Source: an uncultured Collinsella sp. (GTDB lineage Bacteria > Actinomycetota > Coriobacteriia > Coriobacteriales > Coriobacteriaceae). From it: 43,249 nt of DNA. Shown one piece after another: positions 24,623 through 31,940 of the stretch (its first letter is position 1; each line of letters opens with the position of its first letter). The notes under the pieces are model-generated. The model saw only the letters and a program-made list of their open reading frames with translations, ran no database searches and had not been told where the DNA came from. The position numbers and the translations under genes were made by a program. The stretch is from contig CAKUBM010000016.1 of NCBI GenBank assembly GCA_934643145.1, forward strand, positions 1 through 43,249. The letters run 5' to 3'.

Positions 24623-25507
24623 ATGAGCGAAAAGCAAATGAGGCTCGGCGCCCTCGAAGCCGGCGGGACCAAGATGGTCTGTGCCGTGGTGTCCGGCGAC
24701 GGCGAGGTCCTCGACCGTATGGAGACCCCGACGCTTACGCCCGCCGAGACCGTCCCGCAGATGATCGAGTGGTTCACCGCCCGCGATGTGGACGCGTTGG
24801 GCATCGGCGCCTTCGGCCCGACCTGCGTCAACCCCAACGACGAGCGCTACGGCTCCATCCTCCAGACGCCCAAGCTCGCGTGGCGAGGCCATGGTCTTCG
24901 CGCCGCGTTCGCCGACGCCCTCGGGATTCCGGTGGCCTACGACACGGACGTGAACGTTGCCTGCCTCGGCGAAGTGGTCTTCGGCTGCTGCAAGGGGCTC
25001 GAGGACGCCGTCTACGTGACCATCGGCACCGGCGTGGGCGCGGGCGTCATGTGCGCGGGCAGACTCCTTCACGGCATGCTGCACCCCGAGGCCGGTCACA
25101 TGCTGGTAAGGACCCGTCCCATCGAGGAGGGACGCTGCGTCTGCCCGAGCCACGCGAGCTGTCTCGAGGGGCTCGCCTCCGGCCCCGCCATCGCCGCGCG
25201 CTGGGGAAAGCCCGCGGCCGAGCTCGCGGACAACGATGAGGTGTGGGCGCTCGAGGGGGATTATCTGGGGCAGATGTGCGCGAACCTCGTGCTCATGTAC
25301 TCGCCTCGCCGCATCGTCCTCGGCGGCGGCGTGATGCACCAGGAGCAACTCTACGGCATCGTCCGCAAGAAGACCCTCGAATATCTGGGTGGCTACATCC
25401 AGACCGCCGAGCTTAAGGACATGGAGAGCTACATCTGCGCCCCGGGCTGCGGCGGCGACCAAGGAATCCTCGGCGCGGCCGAGCTGGCAAGAAGGGCGCT
25501 CGCGTAA
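24623..25507 (+). CDS. ROK family sugar kinase, probable fructokinase
   Basis: The 294-residue ROK protein begins MRLGALEAGGTKMVCAV, the ATP-binding block of fructokinases such as Bacillus GmuE/YdhR, and contains DTDVNVACLGEVVFG with the catalytic Asp, VYVTIGTGVGAGVM and HPEAGHMLVRTRP. The zinc site follows the fructokinase pattern CPSHASC (C-P-x-H-x3-C), unlike the CxCGxxGC of glucokinases and NagC-type proteins. SGPAIAARWGK and LGGGVMHQE also match. This points to phosphorylation of free fructose, which fits release of fructose units by the GH172 enzyme. TAAGGAGGAT (24610-24619) is an excellent ribosome binding site. Confidence 0.87.
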   Translation: MSEKQMRLGALEAGGTKMVCAVVSGDGEVLDRMETPTLTPAETVPQMIEWFTARDVDALGIGAFGPTCVNPNDERYGSILQTPKLAWRGHGLRAAFADALGIPVAYDTDVNVACLGEVVFGCCKGLEDAVYVTIGTGVGAGVMCAGRLLHGMLHPEAGHMLVRTRPIEEGRCVCPSHASCLEGLASGPAIAARWGKPAAELADNDEVWALEGDYLGQMCANLVLMYSPRRIVLGGGVMHQEQLYGIVRKKTLEYLGGYIQTAELKDMESYICAPGCGGDQGILGAAELARRALA

Positions 25508-25539
25508 CTTGCGCTCTCTCCGCCATACAACGCGTTAAG

Positions 25540-25590
25540 AAAAGACGAGCGCTTCTTGCCAATTGAGCGGCAAGAAGTGCTCGTCTTTTG
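25540..25590. terminator. Bidirectional terminator after the ROK gene
   Basis: Two 21-nt arms (25540-25560 and 25569-25589) pair with a single G-U. AAAA at the left and TTTT at the right allow termination in both directions: the ROK operon from the left and the degV remnant from the right. Confidence 0.92.
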
Positions 25591-25623
25591 CATTTGTTTT
25601 TGGGGCAGGACGCCCCGCCTCCG

Positions 25624-25844
25624 CTAGAGTCCCTGGACCGCCACACCCACGAGGTTTGGACCGGTGTGGACAAGAAGCGCGGGGCTGATGTCGGAGCGGA
25701 CGACCTCCACCGCGTTGGCCACGCACTCGCACAGGGCCTGCTCCATGCGGTCGTAGAGGTCGGCGTGGGCCGAGGTGCGGCTCGCGGCAAAGCGCACCTT
25801 GGGGTGCTTCTCGACGATGGCGGCGATGAGCTTGACCTCGGTGC
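25624..25844 (-). pseudogene. DegV family protein, 3' fragment
   Basis: The minus strand encodes RTEVKLIAAIVEKHPKVRF, ADLYDRMEQALCECVANAVE and VVRSDISPALLVHTGPNLVG ending VAVQGL and a TAG at 25624-25626. This is the C-terminal lobe of a DegV-type fatty-acid-binding protein (known partners of fatty-acid kinase), including the HTGP motif near the end. The N-terminal 200 or so residues are missing; at its right it is joined to an IS200 tnpA fragment in a different frame. It is not expected to work. Confidence 0.7.
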
Positions 25845-25910
25845 GATGCGGTACTTGCACAGCCATTTCGTGTACGCGAGGCTGTTGGCTTTCTGGGCCA
25901 CAGCAATCAC
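25845..25910 (-). pseudogene. tnpA: IS200/IS605 TnpA, N-terminal fragment
   Basis: From a GTG at 25910 the minus strand reads MIAVAQKANSLAYTKWLCKY and then RI. This closely resembles the start of IS200-type Y1 transposases (AHTKWLCKYHIVFTPKYRR). The homology ends at the degV fragment, so about 130 residues with the HUH motif and the catalytic tyrosine are lost. Its ribosome binding region lies in the arm of the adjacent hairpin, as in IS200. Confidence 0.75.
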
Positions 25911-25963
25911 CTTCCCCCTAGTATGATGACCTGAACAATCCTCATGCTAGGGGGAAGGTTTTT
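25909..25963. repeat. IS200-type internal hairpin upstream of tnpA
   Basis: The arms 25909-25926 and 25942-25959 pair over 18 bp with one mismatch; TTTTT follows on the plus strand. IS200 elements carry such a hairpin between their left end and tnpA, which blocks transcription from outside and hides the ribosome binding site. Here it may still act as a plus-strand terminator. Confidence 0.75.
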
Positions 25964-26046
25964 GTCGCGTAGCGGAAATTGGCCTCCACCCGCTGAGCGG
26001 GTGGCTTTCTATGCCGCGCGTGCCGTGCGGCACGGACTAAAGTCCA
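25964..26046 (-). mobile_element. IS200/IS605 end with palindromes (remnant)
   Basis: Three hairpins lie in a row: CCACCCGC/GCGGGTGG (25986-26004), CGTGCCG/CGGCACG (26019-26034) and GGACT/AGTCC (26035-26046; GGACTTTAGTCC on the minus strand). Short palindromes with a TTTAG loop are typical of IS200/IS605 ends recognised by TnpA. Together with the tnpA start this marks the left end of a decayed element. Confidence 0.65.
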
Positions 26047-26051
26047 TGAAT

Positions 26052-26083
26052 AAAAACGAGGAAGGCCACGTCCGGCCTCCCTC
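26052..26083 (-). terminator. Minus-strand terminator with no gene
   Basis: On the minus strand GAGGGAGGCC (26083-26074) pairs with GGCCTTCCTC (26067-26058) with one mismatch, followed by GTTTTTA. It is a good intrinsic terminator, but no minus-strand gene lies to its right within the gap, so it is probably left over from a deleted gene. Confidence 0.6.
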
Positions 26084-26105
26084 GCAAAGAGTCTCTGATT
26101 GCTCC

Positions 26106-26167
26106 CACTCATTGGGGACAGACTTACATGAGTGATTGCACTCATTGGGGACAGACTTAAATGAGTG
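26106..26167. repeat. Two 29-bp direct repeats, each with inverted ends
   Basis: Units at 26106-26134 and 26139-26167 differ at one base. Each begins CACTCAT and ends ATGAGTG, so each can also form a hairpin around GGGGACAGACTTA. Confidence 0.85.
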
Positions 26168-26185
26168 CTCTTGAAATGCCGGCGC

Positions 26186-26254
26186 CTGGGGACGTTCTTT
26201 TTCTGTCTGCAGTTTGGGACGTTCCTTTTCTGTCGGCAGTTTGGGACGGTCCTT
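26186..26254. repeat. 27-bp tandem repeats, two and a half copies
   Basis: Units at 26186-26212, 26213-26239 and a partial at 26240-26254 share TTGGGACGTTCCTTTTCTGT with few changes. They lie just after the 29-bp repeats. A plus-strand frame ends nearby in MSDEAKRIILSFEF and a TAA at 26313-26315, perhaps the end of a lost gene, but it is too short to name. Confidence 0.8.
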
Positions 26255-26354
26255 AGAGCTGCAGCGCGCCATGAGCGACGAGGCGAAGCGGATCATCCTG
26301 TCTTTCGAGTTCTAAGCAGAATTCCCCGTCTCTGAGTAATGATTAGTGCGCATT

Positions 26355-26477
26355 TGTGCGTATTTGTGTGCGTAGGATTGCGTGGCTATGCGTGTATAAG
26401 CACCGTCTGCGGCTGTATTATGACCATTTGGCGGTTATATACGCAAAAGTACGCACATACGCGCTAATTTGTGCGAA
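26355..26477 (+). promoter_or_regulatory. Cluster of TGTGCGTA-like sites before the Gfo/Idh gene
   Basis: TGTGCGTA occurs at 26355-26362 and 26367-26374, its inverse TACGCACA at 26450-26457, a partial inverse TACGCA at 26440-26445, and TGTGCGAA at 26470-26477. TACGCACA and TGTGCGAA form an imperfect palindrome with a 12-bp centre. TATTAT (26416-26421) is a candidate -10 between the two groups. The DeoR-type repressor encoded two genes on is the natural candidate to bind here (inference). Confidence 0.55.
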
Positions 26478-26525
26478 TATAGAGACGGCAGAAATGTTAG
26501 ACGCTCCATGACCCAGGAGGCACAT

Positions 26526-27605
26526 ATGGCAGATTTCAAGCAGGCTCCACTCGACGCCGCGGCAGCCGCCAAAGCAGCATTCGCTTCGGTCCAGGACAAG
26601 CCGTTCCCTAACGACATCTTTACGGCTCCCGAGCTCCGCTGGGCCGTGATCGGGTGCGGCGTTATCGCCAACCAGATGGCCCAGTCCCTCGCTCTTGCCG
26701 GCCGCAAGCTCGCGGGCGTCGCCAACCGCACGCTGTCCAAGGCTCAGACTTTTGCCGAGCAGTATGGCATCGAGAAGGTCTATGACACGGTCGAAGACCT
26801 CTACGCCGATCCGGACATCGACGCTGTCTATATCACCACGCCGCACAACACGCATATCACCTATCTGCGTGCCGCGCTGGCCGCCGGCAAGCACGTGCTC
26901 TGCGAGAAGGCCATTACCCTCAACTCTGCCGAGCTCGACGAGGCCCGCGCCATCGCCGACGAGCACAACGTGGTCCTTATGGATGCCACCACGGTGCTCC
27001 ACATGCCGCTGTATCAGGAGCTGCGCCGTCGCATGGATGCGGGCGACTTTGGCCACATGAACCTCGCCCAGCTCAACTTTGGCAGCTATAAGGAGTACGG
27101 CGACCTGACCAACCGCTTCTACAACCGCAGTCTTGCCGGCGGCGCCATGCTCGACATTGGCGTGTATGCCCTGTCCGTCATGCGCCTCTTTATGGCAAGC
27201 CAGCCCGCTGAGGTCGTGTCTCTGGGCAACACCTGTGAGACTGGCGTTGACGTCGCGGGCGGCATTGTCTGCCGAAACGCCGAGCAGCAGCTGGGCGTCG
27301 TGAGCCTTACGCTCCACTCGAAGCAGCCCAAGCGCTCGGTCATCAGCTTTGACAAGTGCTATATCGAGGTCAACGAGTATCCGCGTGCCGACCATGCGAT
27401 CATCGTGTGGACTGCAGACGGTCACCGTGAGGAGGTCCACGCCGGCACCGAGGCCTACGCGCTGTGCTACGAGATGGCTGACCTCGAGAAGGCCGTCGCC
27501 GGCGATAATTCCAAGCGTGAGCTTCTGGATTATGCTTCTGATGTTATGGAGCTGATGACCAAGCTCCGTGCCGATTGGGGAGTCGTCTACCCCGAGGAGG
27601 AGTAA
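26526..27605 (+). CDS. Gfo/Idh/MocA family oxidoreductase
   Basis: The 359-residue protein is an NAD(P)-dependent dehydrogenase of the glucose-fructose oxidoreductase / inositol dehydrogenase family. The Rossmann motif is VIGCGVIANQ (41-50). CEKAI with Lys128 corresponds to the EKP motif, with Ala in place of Pro. YITTPHNTHI and GGAMLDIGVYAL are also typical. It carries an unusual N-terminal extension of about 37 residues before the Rossmann strand. ATG 26526 follows AGGAGG (26516-26521); the frame is open to 26469, but that start has no site. The substrate is unknown. It is co-transcribed with the DeoR gene 3 bp on, so it probably acts on a sugar or polyol. Confidence 0.88.
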   Translation: MADFKQAPLDAAAAAKAAFASVQDKPFPNDIFTAPELRWAVIGCGVIANQMAQSLALAGRKLAGVANRTLSKAQTFAEQYGIEKVYDTVEDLYADPDIDAVYITTPHNTHITYLRAALAAGKHVLCEKAITLNSAELDEARAIADEHNVVLMDATTVLHMPLYQELRRRMDAGDFGHMNLAQLNFGSYKEYGDLTNRFYNRSLAGGAMLDIGVYALSVMRLFMASQPAEVVSLGNTCETGVDVAGGIVCRNAEQQLGVVSLTLHSKQPKRSVISFDKCYIEVNEYPRADHAIIVWTADGHREEVHAGTEAYALCYEMADLEKAVAGDNSKRELLDYASDVMELMTKLRADWGVVYPEEE

Positions 27606-27608
27606 GCG

Positions 27609-28355
27609 ATGCTCGCGGAAGATAGGCTCAATGCGATCGTCTCGATGGTGCAGCAGGCTGGTTCAGTAACGGTGCCAGAGCTTGCCGATGCCCTGGGTGT
27701 GACGGCTTCTACCATTCGACGCGACCTGCAGACGCTTGACCGAGCGCACCGCATCGCCAAGGTGCACGGTGGCGCGACAAGCCTTGAGCGCGCGCACGTG
27801 ACGCGCGACTTAACGATCAGTGAGCGCAGTGATCTCCATAACGACGACAAGGAGCGCATCTGCGCCCGTGCGGCGGCGCTTGTGGAGCCCGATAGTTTCG
27901 TGTATATCGATTCGGGTTCCACGACCCTCAAGCTCATCGAGCATCTTCCGCATCTCGAAGGGGTTACCTATGTGACCGATTCCGTGCTCCATGCTCAACA
28001 CCTTGCTTTGCGCGGCATGCGTACCGTGGTGCTGGGCGGCGAGCTCAAACCCGAGACCGAGGCGCTCGTTGGCCCCGATGCCTTGGCAACCTTAGACCGC
28101 TACAACTTCAACTGTGGCTTTTGGGGCTCTAACGGCATTGCCGCCGAGCAGGGTTTTACGACTCCCGATATCGAGGAAGCGCAGGTCAAGCGTATCTCGA
28201 TGCGCCATACGGCCAAACGCTTCGTAATCTCGGACGCCAGCAAATTTGGCATGGTGGCGCCCGTCAAGTTCGCGGACTTCCGCGACGCAACAATTATTAC
28301 CGCTGGCGAGGTCCCCGCCAAGTACCGGGCAATGGACAACGTCGTCACGGTCTAG
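27609..28355 (+). CDS. DeoR family transcriptional repressor
   Basis: The 248-residue protein has a DeoR winged helix (about 5-58) with VTVPELADALGVTASTIRRD and the VHGGA link. The sugar-phosphate-binding DeoRC domain follows, with YIDSGSTTLKLIEHL, VVLGGELKPETEALVGP and KRFVISDASKFG. Such repressors release DNA when they bind a sugar phosphate. It starts 3 bp after the oxidoreductase with GAGGAG over the stop. No PTS or kinase gene is beside it; the sites at 26355-26477 are likely targets. Confidence 0.9.
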   Translation: MLAEDRLNAIVSMVQQAGSVTVPELADALGVTASTIRRDLQTLDRAHRIAKVHGGATSLERAHVTRDLTISERSDLHNDDKERICARAAALVEPDSFVYIDSGSTTLKLIEHLPHLEGVTYVTDSVLHAQHLALRGMRTVVLGGELKPETEALVGPDALATLDRYNFNCGFWGSNGIAAEQGFTTPDIEEAQVKRISMRHTAKRFVISDASKFGMVAPVKFADFRDATIITAGEVPAKYRAMDNVVTV

Positions 28356-28378
28356 CAACAGGGGACCGGCTAAGGGCC

Positions 28379-28418
28379 AAAACCACCGCGAAGGGGCAGG
28401 AACCTTTGTGGTGGTTTT
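28379..28418 (+). terminator. Terminator after the DeoR gene
   Basis: AAAACCACCGCGAAGG (28379-28394) pairs with 28403-28418 over 16 positions including G-U pairs, ending in TTTT. It lies 24 bp after the stop. Confidence 0.8.
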
Positions 28419-28433
28419 GACGTTTGCCCAGAT

Positions 28434-28473
28434 AAAACCTGCCAAAAAAACCTGTCCCTTTTCGGCAGGTTTT
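28434..28473 (-). terminator. Terminator for the rluA unit
   Basis: AAAACCTGCC (28434-28443) and GGCAGGTTTT (28464-28473) pair perfectly. On the minus strand a run of seven T inside the loop also follows a CCTG/CAGG mini-stem. It overlaps the stop of the minus-strand rluA-type gene and separates it from the DeoR unit. Confidence 0.7.
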
Positions 28474-29131
28474 AGGGCTCCCAGGGGCAGGGGGCTTCGA
28501 TGTGGATGTGCTCGCCGGTTACGGGATGCGTAAAGGACACGCTGTGGGCATGGAGCATGAGGCCGCAGGGGCGCGGCGTTCCGTACAGGTCGTCGCCAAC
28601 CAGGGGATGATGCTCGCTTGCCAGATGCACGCGAATCTGATGCTTGCGGCCGGTGAGCAGCTCGACATCAATATACGAGCGCGTGGGCAGGCCGCGGCGG
28701 CTCTTAAGGCGCTTGAGTACCTTGACGCGCGTCTGAGACGGCTTGCCGCTGGCGCCAACGCGCATCTTGCGGCTATCGTGGCGGTCGCGGGCGATAGGCT
28801 TGTCGATGAGCTTCTCGTTCCAGTCGATTTTGCCCTCGGCGAGCGCCAGATAGTGCTTTTCGAATGCGTGGTCGATGACCATCTGGTCAAAGGCGGGCTG
28901 CGTCTGCTTGTCGAGCGAGAACAGCACCACGCCGGTGGTGTTGCGGTCCAGGCGATTGAGCGGCTGCATGTCGGTCGCGGCAAAGCCGTCGCCCATCGCC
29001 AGCAGCAGGTCGCTGGCGTAGTCGGTAAGTGTGCGCTCACCGGTGCCGTCACCGTGGACGATCATGCCAGCGGGCTTGTCGATGGCCATGAGCCAGGCGT
29101 CGCAGTAGAGGACTTGAGGTTCTTCGTTCAC
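28472..29131 (-). CDS. RluA family RNA pseudouridine synthase
   Basis: The 219-residue protein converts uridine to pseudouridine in rRNA or tRNA. NRLDRNTTGVVLF holds the catalytic Asp62, and AIDKPAGMIVHG, HYLALAEGK, ELLTGRKHQIRVHLAS and GDDLYG are the other family motifs. There is no N-terminal S4 domain, as in short RluA or RluE-like enzymes. The usual HRLDxxTSG reads NRLDRNTTG here. The start is GTG 29131 with GAAAGG upstream. It follows the U32 gene by 15 bp on the same strand, so both are probably one operon for RNA modification. Confidence 0.88.
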   Translation of the reverse strand: MNEEPQVLYCDAWLMAIDKPAGMIVHGDGTGERTLTDYASDLLLAMGDGFAATDMQPLNRLDRNTTGVVLFSLDKQTQPAFDQMVIDHAFEKHYLALAEGKIDWNEKLIDKPIARDRHDSRKMRVGASGKPSQTRVKVLKRLKSRRGLPTRSYIDVELLTGRKHQIRVHLASEHHPLVGDDLYGTPRPCGLMLHAHSVSFTHPVTGEHIHIEAPCPWEP

Positions 29132-29146
29132 GTGTAAGCCTTTCGG

Positions 29147-31642
29147 TTAGCTAATTCCCACAAACATGCAGCCCGAGGTAGCGCCGCGCAGGCGGGCAGC
29201 GGGCTTGCGGCCGGCTTGCGCGGCCTCGACGGCGCGACGGACGCGAGCGACGGCACGGCCAATCTCATCGGCCTCGAGCAAGGTTCCGTCGACCATAAGA
29301 CGGCGCACGCCGGCGTCGAGCAGCTGTGGAACCTGCGGTGTGAGGTCGATGGGGTAGGCGTCGTACAGGCGAGAGCGGCCGTGGATGTCGGTGCGGACGG
29401 GCATGACCTTTCCGTCGATATTCTTGAGCGAGAGCTTGCGGGCACGCAAGCGGCAGTTGGCACAATCGTGGATGCAGCCGTTGGCAACCTGCAGAATGCA
29501 ATGCTCGCTTGTCATGACGCGCGGGCGGCCAAAGACGGTGATGCCTAGAGCCGCGGGCGCGGCGGCGCCGAGCGAGACAATCTCGTCGAGCGTGATCTCG
29601 GGCGAGAGCCAAAACGCACCGGCTCCGCGCTCGGCAAGCGCCTCCATGCAGGGCATGTTGTGTACCGGCAGGCAAGAGCGAATCTCGGCCGTGGCGCCAA
29701 CCTGGGCGGCCAGGGCAAGCTCAGAGATGTTGCCAATAGCGACCGTGGCGCCGGCAACAACCCATGGGTCAACGCGGACATGGTCAACGGCGCGGCAGAC
29801 CTCATCGAGCACGGGTACGATGCCCTGCTCAAACGTATCGGCGGGGGAGAGCTTGGCCGCATCGAGCGCGTTGGTGGTCATGTAGATGCGCGTTGCACCC
29901 TCCGCCCGCGCTGCCTCGGCGGCCTCGAGCGAGGTGACGGTGGCGCAGATTTGCGGCTCATCGCGGTAGTGCTCGGGTGCGGGGCGAGAATCGCTGGTGA
30001 CATTCGCCGGCAACTCGAGCGCCTTCGCGCGCTCCTCGTACGGCGCCAGAATGGCCTCCTCCAGCGCTTTGCAGGCAGCGGCGCGCACTTTGTGCACGGC
30101 GGAGAAGCCCATGCCGCAGCCGGCATCGAGCGCCACATCAAAGCTGGCGGCTTCAAAGGGCGAGGAGCCCATGCGGCCCACATGCTCAACCAGGTCTGCT
30201 GCCTCGACGGCGCGGGTCTTGGCGGCCTCGACGGTAAAGCCCGTGGCCGTGGCCGTAAGCGAAGGGTCGTCGCAGCAGGTGAGCGTAACGGTAAACGGCT
30301 CGCCCAGACGCGCCACAACGGACACGTCTACGGCGCGGCGGCGCAGCACATCGCGCTTGAGCGCGGCGCCGGCGGCGTCGATGGCACGCTGACTGCGAAT
30401 CACGCGGACGCGGCAGCCCTCGGGCATGCTGCGGGGTACGCGACATTCGATGACTTCACCGGCTGCGGCATCATCGGCGGCAATAGTGGTCAGGAACTGG
30501 TCAAACTCGTTATCGTGGCGAAGCTCCAGCAGGTCGCCCTTGCCCACGGGCTCAAACAGCTCAATGCGGGCGATGGCGGCGCGGCGACGGCGGTCGTCGG
30601 GCTTGAGGCCGCGCACATCGCGGTTGGCCGGGCGGCTGCCCAGCACCGTGCCCACGATCTGGCCGCGGTTGTTGGAACGCTCATAGCTCATCATCTCGTC
30701 GCCCGAGGTGCCGTCCTGATAGGCGTGCGTAAAGTCGCGGTTAAAGCAGCGCTTGAGCTGGCGCTGGCGGGCGGCTTTCTCGTCCTTGGCAACGGTGGTT
30801 CCGGCCAGCATGTCATCAATCTGATGACGATACACGTCGACGATGGAATACACGTAATCGGGCGCCTTCATGCGGCCCTCGAGCTTGAGCGACGCGGCGC
30901 CGGCGTCATACAGGCGGCGAACAAGTTGTGAGGTGTTGGTGTCACGCGGGCACAGCGCGCGCTCGCGACCGGCAGGGGAGAGCGAGCGACCGTTCTCGTC
31001 GATCAGCTCGTAGGGCAAGCGGCAGGGCTGGGCGCACATGCCACGGTTGGCCGAGCGGCCCGCCATGGCAAAGCTCGACAGCAGGCACAGACCCGAGTAG
31101 CAAAAGCAGATGGCACCGTGGCTAAAGACCTCAAGGTCAACATCGGGCGCGGCATCGTGAATGGCGGCAATCTCGTCGATGGAAAGCTCGCGCGAGAGGG
31201 TCACGCGGTCGGCACCCTGCTCGCGGCACCAAAGGGTTCCGCGGTCGTCGTGGATGTTCGCCTGGGTCGAGATATGTGTCTCGATGCCGGGCATGGTGCG
31301 CTCGACCTCAAAGAACAGGCCCCAGTCCTGGATGATGAAGGCGTCGGCGCCCAGCGTGGAGCAGCGATGGATGAGCTGCAGCGCATCGCTCATCTCGGAT
31401 TCCTTGATGACGATGTTGACCGTGACGTAGACGCGCGAGCCGGCCAGATGCGCGGCGCGGCAGGCCTGCTCAAAGGCCTCGTCGGTAAAGTTGGTGGCCT
31501 TGCGGCGTGCGTTGAAGCAGCCCATGCCGCAGTAGATGGCGTCTGCCCCGGCGGCGAGTGCGGCGGCAAAGGGCTCGGGCCCTCCGGCGGGCGCCAAAAG
31601 CTCGGGTCTGCGGTTGGTGGTTCGACTGGCGGTTGCGGTCAT
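29147..31642 (-). CDS. U32 family peptidase-like protein (RlhA type)
   Basis: The 831-residue protein begins with the U32 domain: ELLAPAGGPEPFAAALAAGA, DAIYCGMGCFNAR, THISTQANIHD and the U32 signature EVFSHGAICFCYSGLC, followed by GRSANRGMCAQPCRLPY with cysteines suited to a metal or Fe-S site. A DUF3656-like middle and a C-terminal second U32-like region (LQVANGCIHDCANCRLR) complete it. Members of this length include RlhA, which hydroxylates C2501 of 23S rRNA; peptidase activity is doubtful for this subgroup. The pairing with a pseudouridine synthase supports an rRNA-modification role (inference). Confidence 0.87.
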   Translation of the reverse strand: MTATASRTTNRRPELLAPAGGPEPFAAALAAGADAIYCGMGCFNARRKATNFTDEAFEQACRAAHLAGSRVYVTVNIVIKESEMSDALQLIHRCSTLGADAFIIQDWGLFFEVERTMPGIETHISTQANIHDDRGTLWCREQGADRVTLSRELSIDEIAAIHDAAPDVDLEVFSHGAICFCYSGLCLLSSFAMAGRSANRGMCAQPCRLPYELIDENGRSLSPAGRERALCPRDTNTSQLVRRLYDAGAASLKLEGRMKAPDYVYSIVDVYRHQIDDMLAGTTVAKDEKAARQRQLKRCFNRDFTHAYQDGTSGDEMMSYERSNNRGQIVGTVLGSRPANRDVRGLKPDDRRRRAAIARIELFEPVGKGDLLELRHDNEFDQFLTTIAADDAAAGEVIECRVPRSMPEGCRVRVIRSQRAIDAAGAALKRDVLRRRAVDVSVVARLGEPFTVTLTCCDDPSLTATATGFTVEAAKTRAVEAADLVEHVGRMGSSPFEAASFDVALDAGCGMGFSAVHKVRAAACKALEEAILAPYEERAKALELPANVTSDSRPAPEHYRDEPQICATVTSLEAAEAARAEGATRIYMTTNALDAAKLSPADTFEQGIVPVLDEVCRAVDHVRVDPWVVAGATVAIGNISELALAAQVGATAEIRSCLPVHNMPCMEALAERGAGAFWLSPEITLDEIVSLGAAAPAALGITVFGRPRVMTSEHCILQVANGCIHDCANCRLRARKLSLKNIDGKVMPVRTDIHGRSRLYDAYPIDLTPQVPQLLDAGVRRLMVDGTLLEADEIGRAVARVRRAVEAAQAGRKPAARLRGATSGCMFVGIS

Positions 31643-31824
31643 ATCCTGCCTTTCAAAATGCTCAGATACTCAAAAGTATAGTGGTGCCGTCGCGGCAGGC
31701 GATGCCCGTGCTCTAAGCGGGATAAAGTCTTCAGCAGCTTGGACTGGCTGCTCCACATGAGAACCGTTCAGCGGTCCGGGGAAACCGTTGGGCGATAAAA
31801 TATTCTCGCAGCGTGATAATAATC

Positions 31825-31853
31825 TTGCATCGCGTGGAAACCTTGAGTACTAT
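31825..31853 (+). promoter_or_regulatory. Promoter of ridA
   Basis: TTGCAT (31825-31830), 17 bp, TACTAT (31848-31853): the best sigma-70-type promoter seen in the window. Confidence 0.65.
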
Positions 31854-31861
31854 CCCAATCA

Positions 31862-31909
31862 AGCGCGGTGTTCAGACCGAACTGTGCCTCCCGGTGTGAA
31901 CGCCGCGCT
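31862..31909 (+). promoter_or_regulatory. Leader hairpin upstream of ridA
   Basis: AGCGCGG (31862-31868) pairs with CCGCGCT (31903-31909) and GTTC (31870-31873) with GAAC (31898-31901), in the transcribed leader. CCCTTTTA follows at 31917-31923. It could be an attenuator or an RNA-stability element. Confidence 0.5.
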
Positions 31910-31940
31910 CCCGTTCCCTTTTACTTGTAAGGAGAAAAAC

